Assembly (NCBI RefSeq): GCF_013283195.1
Contig: NZ_JABEKT010000002.1
Location: forward strand, 1,397,080-1,461,079
DNA length: 64,000 nucleotides
Direction of reading: 5' to 3'
Origin: Ensifer adhaerens
GTDB lineage: Bacteria > Pseudomonadota > Alphaproteobacteria > Rhizobiales > Rhizobiaceae
Each line of letters starts with the position of its first letter. The first letter of the stretch is position 1. The notes under the pieces were generated by a model that worked only from the letters and a program-made list of their open reading frames with translations, ran no database searches and was not told the origin of the DNA. The position numbers were made by a program, and so were the translations under genes. Below, piece after piece: positions 45,426-55,322 of this stretch.

Positions 45426-46420
45426 ACACAACAGATCTGACGTCGACGCGCAGTCTGATCGTCATCCCCTGCCTCAACGAGGCAGACCATATCGAAATCC
45501 TAGTGGACAAGCTTCGCCCATCGCTCCGCCCGCTCAACGCGGTCATCCTGATTGCCGATGGCGGCAGCACCGATGGCACACGCGAAATCGCAACGCGGCT
45601 CGCTGAAGGCGATCCGGCCGTCCTGATGCTCGACAATCCCAGGCGCATCCAGAGTGCCGCAATCAATCTGGCGGTCACTGAATTTGGCGGCTCGTTCGAT
45701 TTTCTGATCCGAATCGATGCGCACGGCACCTATCCTGACGATTACTGCCAGAGACTGGTCGAAGAGGTGATCTCCACCGGCGCCGACTCCGTCGTCGTTG
45801 CCATGGAGACTGTCGGCTTCACGCCCTTCCAGAAGGCGACCGCCTACGCCCAGAATTCCAAGCTCGGAAATGGCGGTGCCAAGCATCGGCTCGGAGCCAC
45901 AAGCCATTGGGCCGACCACGGCCATCACGCCCTGATGCGCATTCAAGCCTTCAAGGCAATCGGCGGTTACGACGAAAGCTTCAGCCACAACGAAGACGCC
46001 GAGTTCGACTATCGCTTCCGCCAGGCCGGCTACCGCATCTGGATGACCGACCGGACGAGCATGGTCTATTACCCCCGTGCCAAGGTCGGCCCGCTGTTCC
46101 GGCAGTACTTCAGCTACGGCCGAGGGCGCGCCCGCAATGTGTTGAAGCACCGTGTGGTGCCTAGCCTCAGGCAATTGCTGCCGCTTGCGGTCGCACCGGT
46201 GGCAATCGGCGCTTTGCTGGCCGTGATCAACTGGGTTGCCGTCGTCCCGGTCGTGCTCTGGGCCGCAGCCTGCATCGGCTACGGTGCCTGGATGGCACTC
46301 GGCCAGAAAAACCCCTACGGGCCGCTTGCTGCTATCTCGGCCATGGTGATGCACTTCGCCTGGTCGGCCGGGTTCTGGCGCGAATTACTCGACCTTCGCA
46401 ACAGGCGGGTCGCACCATGA
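45422..46420 (+). CDS. exoA: Succinoglycan glucosyltransferase ExoA
   Basis: 332 aa from the ATG at 45422, overlapping the exoL stop by 4 bp. GT2 family: SLIVIPCLNEADHIEILVDK, LIADGGSTDGTREIA, FLIRIDAHGTYPDDY (DxD-type DAH), and NEDAEFDYRFRQAGYRIWM. Two or three C-terminal membrane helices (LLPLAVAPVAIGALLAVINW onward) anchor it. It adds the first glucose (beta-1,3) to the lipid-linked galactose. Its stop overlaps the exoM start. Confidence 0.95.
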   Translation: MNTTDLTSTRSLIVIPCLNEADHIEILVDKLRPSLRPLNAVILIADGGSTDGTREIATRLAEGDPAVLMLDNPRRIQSAAINLAVTEFGGSFDFLIRIDAHGTYPDDYCQRLVEEVISTGADSVVVAMETVGFTPFQKATAYAQNSKLGNGGAKHRLGATSHWADHGHHALMRIQAFKAIGGYDESFSHNEDAEFDYRFRQAGYRIWMTDRTSMVYYPRAKVGPLFRQYFSYGRGRARNVLKHRVVPSLRQLLPLAVAPVAIGALLAVINWVAVVPVVLWAAACIGYGAWMALGQKNPYGPLAAISAMVMHFAWSAGFWRELLDLRNRRVAP

Positions 46421-47364
46421 TTGAGGCCGCTACCCAAATGCCCGTGGATATCAGGGTCGATATCGCGGTCTGCACCTTTCGCCGGCCCGAGCTTGCCGAA
46501 ACCCTGCGCTCTCTGGCCTCCATCACGGTGCCTGAGGGAACGGCGATCCGGATCATCGTCGCCGACAACGACGTCGAGCCAAGCGCTGCCGGGCTTGTCG
46601 ACGCCTTGCGCTCGGAGGTTCCCTTCGAGATCGACTATGTGCACTGCCCGGCAGGCAACATCTCCATCGCGCGCAACGCCTGCCTCGACAACGCCACAGC
46701 CGACTACCTTGCCTTCGTCGACGATGACGAAACCGTCTCGCGCGACTGGCTCATGCGCCTGCTGGAAACGGCCGCTGTCACAGGGGCCGAGGCCGTTCTC
46801 GGTCCGGTTCGAGCAGGGTACGACCTTGATGCTCCCTCCTGGATGCGGCGCGGCGATTTTCATTCGACACGACCGGTCTGGGTCGGCGGTGAGATCCTGA
46901 CGGGCTACACGTGCAATGTCCTGCTCGATCGCAAAAGACCTGCACTGGCCGGCCGGCGTTTCAACCTGGCGCTTGGCAAGACCGGCGGTGAGGACACGGA
47001 GTTCTTCACCCATATGCATGGGGATGGCGGCCGCCTCGCCTATGCGCCGGATGCCCTGGTCTACGAAATCGTGCCGGAAAAACGCGCCAGTTTCGAATGG
47101 CTGGCAAGACGACGTTTTCGCTCCGGCCAGACCCATGGGCGCCTGTTGAAGCAGGCCGCGGCCGGTGGCGGCAAAGCAGCGGAGGTCGTTCGCGCCACTG
47201 CCAAGTCCGGGTATTGCGCGACCGCAAGCCTGCTTTTCGTCGCCTCGCCAGTCGTCCGCTCGCGCTATGCGCTGCGCGCCATCATGCATGCCGGCGTCGT
47301 CAGCGGCCTCTTCGGCATTCGCGAGCTTGAGCAATACGGCGCCTCGGAAGTGGCAGCGCGATGA
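46417..47364 (+). CDS. exoM: Succinoglycan glucosyltransferase ExoM
   Basis: 315 aa, overlapping exoA and exoO by 4 bp at each end. GT2 family: VDIAVCTFRRPELAETLRSL, IIVADNDVEPSA, NISIARNACLDNA, LAFVDDDETVSRDW, and a C-terminal GGEDTEFFTHMH. It adds the fourth sugar (beta-1,4 glucose) to the growing chain at the cytoplasmic membrane. Tight overlaps show translational coupling of exoL-A-M-O. Confidence 0.95.
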   Translation: MIEAATQMPVDIRVDIAVCTFRRPELAETLRSLASITVPEGTAIRIIVADNDVEPSAAGLVDALRSEVPFEIDYVHCPAGNISIARNACLDNATADYLAFVDDDETVSRDWLMRLLETAAVTGAEAVLGPVRAGYDLDAPSWMRRGDFHSTRPVWVGGEILTGYTCNVLLDRKRPALAGRRFNLALGKTGGEDTEFFTHMHGDGGRLAYAPDALVYEIVPEKRASFEWLARRRFRSGQTHGRLLKQAAAGGGKAAEVVRATAKSGYCATASLLFVASPVVRSRYALRAIMHAGVVSGLFGIRELEQYGASEVAAR

Positions 47365-48377
47365 TGAAGAGCAATCCCGATGTCAGCTTTGTTATCGCCG
47401 CATTCAGGGCGGCGGATACGATCGCGCGGGCCATCGACAGTGCGCTTGCCCAGGAAGAAGTCGAGATCGAGGTGATCGTCGTCGACGACGCTTCGCCGGA
47501 TGAAACTGCGGCCGTCGTCGAAGCGATGACCGATCCGCGCATCCGGCTAATCCGGCTCCCGGCCAATCAGGGCCCCGGTGGCGCGCGCAATGCCGGCCTC
47601 GACGCGGCGCGCGGCGACTGGGTCGCCATTCTCGATGCCGACGATACCGTTCGGCCGGGACGATTGGCCCGAATGATCGCGCGGGCACGCAGCGAAAACG
47701 CCGATATCGCCGTCGACAATCTGGAGGTCCTGAACCTCGATGGCCGGCGCGAGCGGATGTTTGCCGACGCTACGCTTGAGAAGACACCGATCCTTACCCT
47801 TGCGGCCTTCATCGGCTCCAACGTGCTTTTCCGTTCGACCTACAATTTCGGCTACATGAAGCCAATCTTCGAGCGACGGTTTCTCGAGCAGAAGCGACTG
47901 CGCTTCAGGCAAGATATCCGCATCGGCGAAGATTATATCCTGCTGGCCTCGGCCCTTGCCGAGGGCGGACGATGCATCGTCGATCCCTCCGCCGGCTACC
48001 GCTATCACATCCGTGAAGGCTCGATTTCGCGCGTGTTGGAACTGCACCACGTCGATGCGATGATCGCCGCCGATGCCGCATTCCTCAGCACCCACTGCGT
48101 CAACGCAGGTGCAATGGCAATGCAGCGCAAGCGCAGCCGCAGCCTTCAAGAGGCGCGCGCCTTCCTGTCACTCGTTGAACACCTGAAATCCAGATCGCTG
48201 GGCAGCGCCATCAAGACGGCACTCTCCAGCCCCCGCGCGCTCCGGCATCTCCGGATGCCGATCGCCGTGCGACTGCGCCGCTTCGTTGCGCCGCTGTCGC
48301 GCTTGAAGCCCGCCACGATGACAGTGGCGGCTGAACGATCCACCTCGGGCAAATGCCCTCACACGAAAAAAGGATAA
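47361..48377 (+). CDS. exoO: Succinoglycan glucosyltransferase ExoO
   Basis: 338 aa, GT2 family: [67 protein letters not shown] (DxD) and [13 protein letters not shown]. It adds the fifth sugar, a beta-1,6 glucose that begins the side chain. It resembles ExoU more than ExoM, consistent with both making beta-1,6 links. It starts inside the exoM stop and is followed by exoN after 4 bp. Confidence 0.95.
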   Translation: MMKSNPDVSFVIAAFRAADTIARAIDSALAQEEVEIEVIVVDDASPDETAAVVEAMTDPRIRLIRLPANQGPGGARNAGLDAARGDWVAILDADDTVRPGRLARMIARARSENADIAVDNLEVLNLDGRRERMFADATLEKTPILTLAAFIGSNVLFRSTYNFGYMKPIFERRFLEQKRLRFRQDIRIGEDYILLASALAEGGRCIVDPSAGYRYHIREGSISRVLELHHVDAMIAADAAFLSTHCVNAGAMAMQRKRSRSLQEARAFLSLVEHLKSRSLGSAIKTALSSPRALRHLRMPIAVRLRRFVAPLSRLKPATMTVAAERSTSGKCPHTKKG

Positions 48378-48381
48378 TGCC

Positions 48382-49287
48382 ATGGACCGTATCAGAACTG
48401 TCAGAAAAGCAGTTATTCCGGTTGCCGGCAACGGCACGCGTTTCCTTCCTGCCACCAAGGCTGTGCCGAAAGAGATGCTGACGATCGTCGATCGCCCGGT
48501 CGTGCAATATGCCGTCGATGAAGCCCGCGAGGCCGGCATCGAACATATCGTCTTCGTCACCAGCCGAAACAAGCAGGCGATCGAAGACCACTTCGACGAT
48601 ACACCCGAGCTGATTTCGTCACTGACACGTTCGGGCAAGAACGCCCAGATTTCCGAGCTCGAAAGCATGCTGCCGAAAGCTGGCTCCGTCAGCTTCACCC
48701 GGCAACAGGCGCCGCTTGGCCTCGGCCACGCCGTCTGGTGTGCCCGCGACCTGATCGGCGACGAGCCTTTCGCACTGCTCCTGCCCGACATGCTTTCCTA
48801 TGGTGCGCGCGGCTGCATGGCCGGTTTGATGGATCTCTATCGTCAAACCGGCGGTAACGTCGTCGGCGTCGAACAGTGCGCGCCCGAGGATGCCTCGAAG
48901 TTTGGCATCGTCGGCAAGGGATCGGCCGTGCCGCATGGTTTCACCGTCACCGAGATGGTCGAAAAGCCGCGCGCTGGCGAAGCTCCGTCGAACTTCTACC
49001 TCAATGGCCGCTACGTGCTTCAGCCCGAAATCTTCGGCATTCTCGCCCGCCAGCAGCGCGGCGCCGGCAACGAGATCCAGCTGACGGACGGCATGCTGAA
49101 ACTCTCCAAGGATCAGTCGTTCCACGCCCATCCCTATGATGGCCGGACGTTCGATTGCGGCTCCAAGCATGGGTTCATCGCGGCGAATGTCGCCTTCGCC
49201 CTTGCTCGTCAGGATATCGGCGAGCAGGTCTACTTGTCCGTCAGGGACATGGTTTTGTCTCACGAAGGCCGCATCCGCGCGGCATAA
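48382..49287 (+). CDS. exoN: UTP-glucose-1-phosphate uridylyltransferase ExoN
   Basis: 301 aa, GalU-type nucleotidyltransferase: [20 protein letters not shown] (nucleotide-binding loop with an N rather than the more usual L/M), [44 protein letters not shown] and [12 protein letters not shown]. It makes UDP-glucose for the seven glucose residues of each succinoglycan unit and, with ExoB, UDP-galactose. Last gene of the exoH-N operon, followed by a hairpin. Confidence 0.95.
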   Translation: MDRIRTVRKAVIPVAGNGTRFLPATKAVPKEMLTIVDRPVVQYAVDEAREAGIEHIVFVTSRNKQAIEDHFDDTPELISSLTRSGKNAQISELESMLPKAGSVSFTRQQAPLGLGHAVWCARDLIGDEPFALLLPDMLSYGARGCMAGLMDLYRQTGGNVVGVEQCAPEDASKFGIVGKGSAVPHGFTVTEMVEKPRAGEAPSNFYLNGRYVLQPEIFGILARQQRGAGNEIQLTDGMLKLSKDQSFHAHPYDGRTFDCGSKHGFIAANVAFALARQDIGEQVYLSVRDMVLSHEGRIRAA

Positions 49288-49295
49288 ACCCGGCT

Positions 49296-49320
49296 CCGGC
49301 GCCCTGGACAAGGGCGCCGG
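49296..49320 (+). other. Hairpin between exoN and exoP
   Basis: A perfect 10-bp stem (CCGGCGCCCT / AGGGCGCCGG) with a 5-nt loop, 9 bp after the exoN stop and 35 bp before the exoP start. No T-run follows, so it may attenuate rather than end transcription into exoP, or stabilise the exoN 3' end. Confidence 0.7.
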
Positions 49321-49355
49321 CCGATTGACTGTATGGAAACGGACAGAGCGACCCA

Positions 49356-51713
49356 ATGAAACAAAGAAGTCTACCGTTCAGTAGCGTCTTGCCCCGACAA
49401 GCCGAGGATTCCGATGGTTTCATCGACCTCGATCGGCTGTTTTCGGTGGCGGTTCGCCGCGGCAAGACAGTCGGGCTTTTCGTTGCCCTGTTCGTCGTCC
49501 TTGGTGGCGTCTACCTGCTGTTTGCCACGCCGAACTACACGTCGATGACCCAGATCCTGCTCGACGAGAACCTCTCCAAATACGCCGAGGAAGAGGCGTC
49601 GCCGCAAAACAGCCAATTGCTCGATACCCAGATTGCCAGTGCCGTGGAGATCCTGAAGTCGGGCGAACTGGCTCTGCGTGTCGTCGACAAGATCAACCTT
49701 GCCGACAACGACACGATCCTCAATCCGCCGCGGTCCCCCTTTGGCGTCGTCAAGGATTGGACGAAGTCGATCACCGGCGTCTTTGGCGGCGGGCCCACGG
49801 TATCGGAAGAAGCCGCACGCAGCGGACGGCGGCAGAAGGCGGCTGCCCTCATCCAGCAGGGCCTTGCGGTCGAGCGCGTGTCGCGGAGCTCTGTCGTTGC
49901 CCTTTCCTACCGTTCGAGCGATCCGCAGCTGGCAGCCCAAGTGGTGCGCGCCTATGCGGATGCGTATCTGACCGACCAGTTGAACGCCAATTTCGAGGCG
50001 ACCGAGCGAGCATCCGTATGGCTGCAGGAGCGTCTTGCCGACCTCCGGCAGCGCTCGCAGGTCGCTTCGCTTGAGGTCGAACAGTACCGCACCGACAACG
50101 GCCTGACCTCGGCGCGCGGCGAACTGATGTCCGAGCAGCAGCTCTCCGACCTCAACAGCCAGCTCATCATTGCCCAGGCCGACACCGCCACCGCTTCTGC
50201 CCGCTACAAGCAGTTTCAGGCGATCGTCGAACAGGGCCCGGAGAAGGCTGTCGACAACGCGACGATCTCTTCGAAGGACGGCGACAATTCGGTGATCCGT
50301 GACCTCAGGACCCGCTATCTCTCCGTCGGCAAGCGCGAGCAGGAGGTCACCCAGAGTTTTGGCGCCGATCATCCGCAGGCGGTTTCGCTGCGGGCAGAGA
50401 AGAACGACATCGGCCGCCAGATCTATCAGGAACTGCAGCAGCTGACGTCGAGCTACCGCAACGAATACGAAGTCGCCCGCTCGCGCGAAGCCTCGCTGCG
50501 CGAAAACATCGAGGGCACCACCGGCCGAAACTCCGACGCCAACCGATCGCTCGTGCACCTGCGCGAACTTGAACAGAAGTCTGCCGCACTGAAGACACTC
50601 TACGAGTCCTATCTCGGCCGCTACGAGCAGGCCGCACAGCAGCGCTCCTTCCCGATCGCCAAGGCACGGGTGATTTCCGAAGCCGGTGCCCCTGTTTCAC
50701 CCTCCAGCCCGAAGAAGACGATGATCCTGGCGCTCTCGGCCGTACTCGGCATGATGGCCGGCGGCGCCTTTGCCGCATTTCAGGAATTCCGCGAGCGGAC
50801 TTTCCGTCTCGAAGGCGATGTCCGCTCGATCCTCGGGCACCGGTCGCTTGGTTATGTGCCCCTGATCGGCCCGCGGCCGCCAACGGCAGCGGACCAGATG
50901 CGTGCTCGACTGATGAAGGACAAGGGACCAACCCAACCGACACCGGAACCGATTCCCTTCGAACGCGTCAGTCGCATCGTACTCGACGCGCCGCGCTCGT
51001 CCTTTACCGAGACCTTCCGCAACGCAAAGCTCGCCTGCGACCAGATGCTGCATGGCAACGCCTGCCGGGTCGTCGGCATCGTCTCGGCAGTTCCGGACGA
51101 AGGAAAATCGATCGTCGCCGCCAATTATGCGGCCCTTCTCGCCGCCAGCGGCAAGCGGACGCTGCTGATCGACGCGGATATCCGCAAGCCGGGCCTGAGC
51201 AAGATGATCACGCCTGCGCCGAAGACCGGGCTTGTCGAAGCGCTGACGGGAGAGACGTCCTGGCCGGCCGGCATCAAGATCGACCATCAGACGAAGCTTG
51301 CGATCTTCCCGGTCGGAGGTGAGGCCACCGACCACTACCCGCATGACAGCCACGAGCTGCTCGCCTCGCCGGCCATGGCGGAGCTGATCACGAATGCGCG
51401 CAAGTCCTTCGACTATGTGATCGTCGACCTTGCAGCACTCGCACCTGTCGTCGACGCCAAGGCGTTTTCGCCACTTGCCGACGGCTTCCTCTTCGTCGCC
51501 GAATGGGGCCGCACGCCGTCAAGGCTCGTGCGCGATCTGCTTCACGCCGAACCTGAGATCAACGCCAAAATCCTCGGCGTGATCCTCAACAAGACGGATA
51601 TGCGCGAACTGGCTAAATACAGCGATTTCGGCGCCGCCGAACAGTATCGCCACCGCTTCGAAAAATACTACGTCGACAATGCCGCAACCCGGCGCGAAGC
51701 AGAACCGGTCTGA
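49356..51713 (+). CDS. exoP: Succinoglycan polysaccharide co-polymerase and BY-kinase-like protein ExoP
   Basis: 785 aa, one short of the S. meliloti protein as I recall it. Wzz domain with N-terminal helix (about 33-55, TVGLFVALFVVLGGVYLLFA), a long periplasmic coiled-coil region (about 60-440), a proline-containing second helix region (SPSSPKKTMILALSAVLGMM) and a cytoplasmic Wzc/BY-kinase domain with Walker A VPDEGKS (near 580) and Walker A' LLIDADIRKPG. A C-terminal Tyr-containing tail (KYSDFGAAEQYRHRFEKYY) is plausible for autophosphorylation. It controls chain length together with ExoQ and ExoT. It lies alone after exoN and is convergent with trkH. Confidence 0.95.
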   Translation: MKQRSLPFSSVLPRQAEDSDGFIDLDRLFSVAVRRGKTVGLFVALFVVLGGVYLLFATPNYTSMTQILLDENLSKYAEEEASPQNSQLLDTQIASAVEILKSGELALRVVDKINLADNDTILNPPRSPFGVVKDWTKSITGVFGGGPTVSEEAARSGRRQKAAALIQQGLAVERVSRSSVVALSYRSSDPQLAAQVVRAYADAYLTDQLNANFEATERASVWLQERLADLRQRSQVASLEVEQYRTDNGLTSARGELMSEQQLSDLNSQLIIAQADTATASARYKQFQAIVEQGPEKAVDNATISSKDGDNSVIRDLRTRYLSVGKREQEVTQSFGADHPQAVSLRAEKNDIGRQIYQELQQLTSSYRNEYEVARSREASLRENIEGTTGRNSDANRSLVHLRELEQKSAALKTLYESYLGRYEQAAQQRSFPIAKARVISEAGAPVSPSSPKKTMILALSAVLGMMAGGAFAAFQEFRERTFRLEGDVRSILGHRSLGYVPLIGPRPPTAADQMRARLMKDKGPTQPTPEPIPFERVSRIVLDAPRSSFTETFRNAKLACDQMLHGNACRVVGIVSAVPDEGKSIVAANYAALLAASGKRTLLIDADIRKPGLSKMITPAPKTGLVEALTGETSWPAGIKIDHQTKLAIFPVGGEATDHYPHDSHELLASPAMAELITNARKSFDYVIVDLAALAPVVDAKAFSPLADGFLFVAEWGRTPSRLVRDLLHAEPEINAKILGVILNKTDMRELAKYSDFGAAEQYRHRFEKYYVDNAATRREAEPV

Positions 51714-51720
51714 ACCACGG

Positions 51721-51741
51721 GAGCCCAATTGACTTGGGCTC
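51721..51741. terminator. Bidirectional hairpin between exoP and trkH
   Basis: GAGCCCAA / TTGGGCTC form an 8-bp perfect stem with a 5-nt loop in the 35-bp gap between the convergent exoP and trkH genes. Short T/A tracts are absent, so termination strength is uncertain, but position supports the role. Confidence 0.65.
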
Positions 51742-51748
51742 TCCGACA

Positions 51749-53203
51749 TTACTCCTTCCAGAACAGCGGTGTCAGAACGACCAGAACGGTCAGGATCTCA
51801 AGACGTCCGAGCAGCATCATGATCGACAGGAGATAGAGCGCCGGATCGTGCAAGGTGGAGAAGTTTCCGGCTGGCCCGATGATCGGGCCGAGCCCGGCAC
51901 CGACGTTTGAAAGAGCCGTGGCGATCGCCGACGCCGATGTCAGAAGATCGTAACCGAAGGCCCCCATGGCAAGGCTGCCGAAGGCCCAGATCATCATGTA
52001 GGCGGTGAAGAACAGGAAGACGGTGCGCTGGACATCGATATCGACCAGCGCCTTGCCATAGCGAACCGTATGGATCCCGTTCGGATAGATGAGCTTGTAG
52101 AGCCCGGCCCGGATGGAATTGAAGATGATGATGAAGCGATAGGCTTTCATGCCCCCGGCCGTCGAACCGGAACATCCGCCCATGAAGGTCGCCGCAAACG
52201 CAAGCGCAACGATGAAATCGCCCCACAGCATGTAGTCGTCGCTGGCAAAACCCGTCGTCGACAGGATTGATGACACCGTGAAGAACGAATGCGCCAGCGC
52301 TTCATGAAAGGCGACGCCGTTTTCCAGACGCTGAAACAGGCTGGCAGCGATCGCAAGCACGGTCAGATAGGACAGGAAGACGATGATCTGCGGATCCTTC
52401 AGCGTATCCAGTCGACCGCGGACGATGAAAAGGATCAAGACCGAAAACGGCAGGCTGCTCAGCGTCATGAAGAAGGTCGCCACCCACAGGATCGGCAGGC
52501 TGTTGAAGTAGCCAAGCGAGGCGTCATGGGTGGAAAAGCCGCCGGTCGCGATCGTCGACATCGCGTGATTGATCGCATCGAAACGATTCATCCCGAGATA
52601 GCCGTAAATGACCGCGCAAGTCACGGTCATGACGATATAGATCAGCACGAAGGCCCGGGTATAGGTGACGATGCGTGCAAACGGCTTCTCGGTGGTATCC
52701 GACGATTCCATCTTGAAGAAGGACAGGCCCCCCACGCGTAGATACGGCATGACGAAAAGGCCGAGTGCCACGATCCCGATGCCGCCGAGCCAGTGAAGCA
52801 GCGAACGCCAGACGAGGATGCCCGGTGGCGCGTTGTCCAGGCCGGCAATCACAGTTGAACCCGTGGTGGTAATCCCGGACACCGATTCGAACAGCGCCTC
52901 GGCAAAATCGAGATTGACCGAGGACAGCCAGAAGGGAACGGCACCGACAATGGAGACGACGAGCCACAGCAGGTTGACGAGCAGAAAGCCCATCTTTCGG
53001 TTGAAGGGCGGCGGTCCGCCTTGCGTTGCCGCAACGGTGACCAGCGAAAGGCTACCCATCAGGCACGCCGAGAGAGCGAAGACCTTCCAGTCGGGATGGC
53101 CGAAATACAGATCAACCAGCGCGGGGATGAGCATGGTGAGCGAAAGATAGAGCCCGACCTTTGCGGCAATGTTGATGGCGGACTGGTAAATGGTCGCGTT
53201 CAA
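51749..53203 (-). CDS. trkH: Potassium uptake protein TrkH
   Basis: 484 aa, starting with TTG at 53201-53203, because a stop lies just upstream and no earlier ATG exists. Polytopic membrane protein of the TrkH/KtrB family with about ten to twelve helices and four selectivity-filter loops: SGITTTGSTV, ATGGFSTHD, SSILSTTGFASDD, FMGGCSGSTAGG and a final SNVGAGLGP. It imports K+ together with a TrkA regulatory subunit, not encoded here. It is not part of exopolysaccharide synthesis; convergent with exoP. Confidence 0.95.
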   Translation of the reverse strand: MNATIYQSAINIAAKVGLYLSLTMLIPALVDLYFGHPDWKVFALSACLMGSLSLVTVAATQGGPPPFNRKMGFLLVNLLWLVVSIVGAVPFWLSSVNLDFAEALFESVSGITTTGSTVIAGLDNAPPGILVWRSLLHWLGGIGIVALGLFVMPYLRVGGLSFFKMESSDTTEKPFARIVTYTRAFVLIYIVMTVTCAVIYGYLGMNRFDAINHAMSTIATGGFSTHDASLGYFNSLPILWVATFFMTLSSLPFSVLILFIVRGRLDTLKDPQIIVFLSYLTVLAIAASLFQRLENGVAFHEALAHSFFTVSSILSTTGFASDDYMLWGDFIVALAFAATFMGGCSGSTAGGMKAYRFIIIFNSIRAGLYKLIYPNGIHTVRYGKALVDIDVQRTVFLFFTAYMMIWAFGSLAMGAFGYDLLTSASAIATALSNVGAGLGPIIGPAGNFSTLHDPALYLLSIMMLLGRLEILTVLVVLTPLFWKE

Positions 53204-53473
53204 CGGTCAATCGCCCCGGTCTTGGCTATCCTTTGCCCGCTCGCGCTGCGCGAGTCGCTGTTACCTGCCATCATCATCGGCATTACCGGGCAGCGTCGAC
53301 AAACGCAAGTTCGACATCACGCGGCGCCAATGCTGGCAAGTGTTGCACCGTCCCGACAATCGCTGTGGATCGGACGCGTGATCACGTGATCGTGGTGCGA
53401 CACGTCATCACCTTGACTCATTTCCGCGTGTAAAGCCTCATTGAACAGACGCACTCGCAATCCTGAGCAAAAA

Positions 53474-53716
53474 ATGACCCCCGCACGATTTACCCAATGC
53501 CTGCTTGCCCTTCGCTGGACACCGATCAATCTCGCGAGCGCGCTCCATTGCAATCTGGCGTGGATAGAGGCGATGGAAACGGGCGACGAAAAGGTGCCGG
53601 CAGAACTGGCGACCTGGCTCGAAGCGCTGGCAACCGCGCATGAAACTCTCGGTATCCCGGTCGCCTATCGCGGCAAGGGGCTGGAGCCGGCGACGAGCCG
53701 CGTTGCGCGTCGCTAG
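53474..53716 (+). CDS. Small helix-turn-helix-like protein of unknown function
   Basis: 80 aa from the ATG at 53474; an earlier TTG start would add eleven residues. FTQCLLALRWTPINLASALH followed by NLAWIEAMETGDEKVPAELA resembles the helix-turn-helix layout of short Xre-type DNA-binding proteins common in rhizobia. The ribosome-binding site is weak. It stands alone, with a 440-bp stretch devoid of clear genes after it. Moderate confidence that it is a gene; function unknown. Confidence 0.5.
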   Translation: MTPARFTQCLLALRWTPINLASALHCNLAWIEAMETGDEKVPAELATWLEALATAHETLGIPVAYRGKGLEPATSRVARR

Positions 53717-54158
53717 CTAGCAATCGTTGGCATTGTGTTTGGCTGCAGCGGACAACATCGGCGCGAAGCTTGCCTCCTGTGTTTGGGAGGCGCTAGTCAC
53801 CCGCTGAAGGCTGTATAGACGATGGTGCATCGCCTCGAATGCCGCCCTTTGCGATTTCGGGACCAAGCTACTCGCACCTCTTTCGCTGTGGGCGAGTGCT
53901 CCTCGTACGAAACGTGCATTAAGTGCGTTGCAGACGGCTGTGATGAGGGCAAAATCACTGCATCGAGAACTGCCAAGGATCTCGCCTTAGGCGCCGGCAT
54001 AGAATTTGAGGCATGCGGTGACGCAAACTTGCTTGCCACTCGCGGAATTTGAAACATCCGCGCGGCTATCGCTGGAGAACGCTCACCAACGCGTCCGCCG
54101 GTCACCTTTGCGGCCGCCCGACGGGCCGAGGTGGTCGGACCTATTCGTTAGCGCATCG
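53717..54158. other. Gene-poor stretch, nothing identified
   Basis: 442 bp downstream of the small HTH gene and downstream of the cyclase gene. Both strands carry only short open frames (about 75-100 aa) with no recognisable motifs or ribosome sites. Base composition is a little lower in GC than the flanking genes. It may be decayed sequence. Confidence 0.4.
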
Positions 54159-54821
54159 TCAGCGGGGCAAGCTGTAGGTCTGCGGCGATTTGCGAAATGC
54201 CTCTTCGCATCGCGGCGAGCAGAACCACGGCCCTTGTGGCGCGGCGCGACGATAGGCCGAGTACGGTGCATGCATCTTGCAGACCGGATCGATCCAGGCC
54301 GGATCCGCGGATGGCGCAAACTCGATCTCGTAAAGAGCGATATCCCCGGTTACCGAGCGAAGCGCCACCGTCCCGAGATCAGTTACAAGAATACCGTTAG
54401 CGGCAGCCGCCTCGGCAATGGCTCGGGTAGCAAGCAATTGACCGGGAGATGCGAGCGCGGCGATGCGAGCTGCGATATTGACGGTCGAGCCAAAGAGATC
54501 ACCTGCTCTAAGGATGACCGGCCCGTGGTTCAGCCCTGCCCGAGTAAGCGGTAGGCGGGGTTCGTTCCGGCATGCCTGCAACAGCGTTCCCAGCGCCTGG
54601 ATCGCCATTTGCGGCTCAGGAAACGAGAGCATTGCCTCATCTCCGATCCATTTGATCGGAGGCTCGTAGCCGCTAAGAGCTTCGCAGACCATGCTCTCGA
54701 AAAGTTCAAGAATGCCAATCGCGGTGGAATCTCCATAAACGTCGGCAATTGCGCTGAATCCAGCCAGATCAATAAACGCAACGGTAGCCGAAGCGTGCAC
54801 AAAACTCCGTGTCGGCCTCAT
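54159..54821 (-). CDS. Class III adenylate/guanylate cyclase with C-terminal YHS domain
   Basis: 220 aa from the ATG at 54819-54821, preceded by GGAG at 6 nt; a GTG four codons upstream is less likely. The cyclase domain (about 10-170) has the metal-binding FIDLAGFSAI (Asp), KWIGDEAMLSF (second Asp and substrate Lys) and STVNIAARIAAL (Asn and Arg for catalysis), so it should be active. A C-terminal YHS/TRASH metal-binding-like domain follows: DPVCKMHAPY, WFCSPRCEEAFRKSPQTY. This fusion suggests a cyclic nucleotide signal linked to metal or sulfide status. No partner receptor is adjacent. Confidence 0.87.
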   Translation of the reverse strand: MRPTRSFVHASATVAFIDLAGFSAIADVYGDSTAIGILELFESMVCEALSGYEPPIKWIGDEAMLSFPEPQMAIQALGTLLQACRNEPRLPLTRAGLNHGPVILRAGDLFGSTVNIAARIAALASPGQLLATRAIAEAAAANGILVTDLGTVALRSVTGDIALYEIEFAPSADPAWIDPVCKMHAPYSAYRRAAPQGPWFCSPRCEEAFRKSPQTYSLPR

Positions 54822-55322
54822 GTCCCTCTCCACTGCGACGCGTTAATTTCTTACATCATAACGCAAATTCCGGTCAGTGAGGCGATGAGGCGAATGGGGG
54901 CTGGCTCAGCGCCCCTCCCTGCCCATTGCTGCCCGAGCCTTCTTTATGCACCGCCCTACCGACTAAATCGCCGACCCCATCAAGGCATCAACTGCTGAGA
55001 GAGTGGAGTCGACATGAGCAAGACAACGAATGAATCGCCGGCAGTTGAACGGTGCGTTTGGTTTTGGATCGCGAAGGCGAATATCAGTCGCGATAGACCG
55101 CAGTTTTCTCAATCGCAGCCAAGTTCGGCTGCGCGGACCAGGCGCGCAATGGGCAATGCGTGAAGAATGTCAAAGTTGCGCTTGTTCCGGCGCAGACCAG
55201 GGTTCATTGACCGAAGTTCCCCGCAAAGCGATTGCGTGCCCGCACGAGCGCCAATAAATGATAAGGCGGCCAGATGGAAGCGTGACATACTGCCTGGCAT
55301 CAAAACGACGTAAGGCTGGCAT
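54822..55322. other. Gene-poor stretch between cyclase and antitoxin genes
   Basis: 501 bp with no confident gene. One small candidate frame (55014-55163) has a ribosome site but no known relatives. No BrnT-type toxin gene is present upstream of the BrnA-like gene, where it would normally lie. Confidence 0.4.
55014..55163 (+). CDS. Possible small protein, 49 aa, uncertain
   Basis: ATG at 55014 with GGAG 5 nt upstream, reading MSKTTNESPAVERCVWFWIA and on to a TGA at 55161. The C-terminal half is Ser/Gln/Arg-rich and of low complexity. I recognise no family. It may be a genuine small gene or a remnant; the only support is the ribosome-binding site. Confidence 0.2.
   Translation: MSKTTNESPAVERCVWFWIAKANISRDRPQFSQSQPSSAARTRRAMGNA

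Noticed and set aside
53797..54105. A 102-codon minus-strand frame after the small HTH gene
   Set aside because: No ribosome site, no motifs, and the overlapping plus-strand frame is equally open; evidence is insufficient for a gene.
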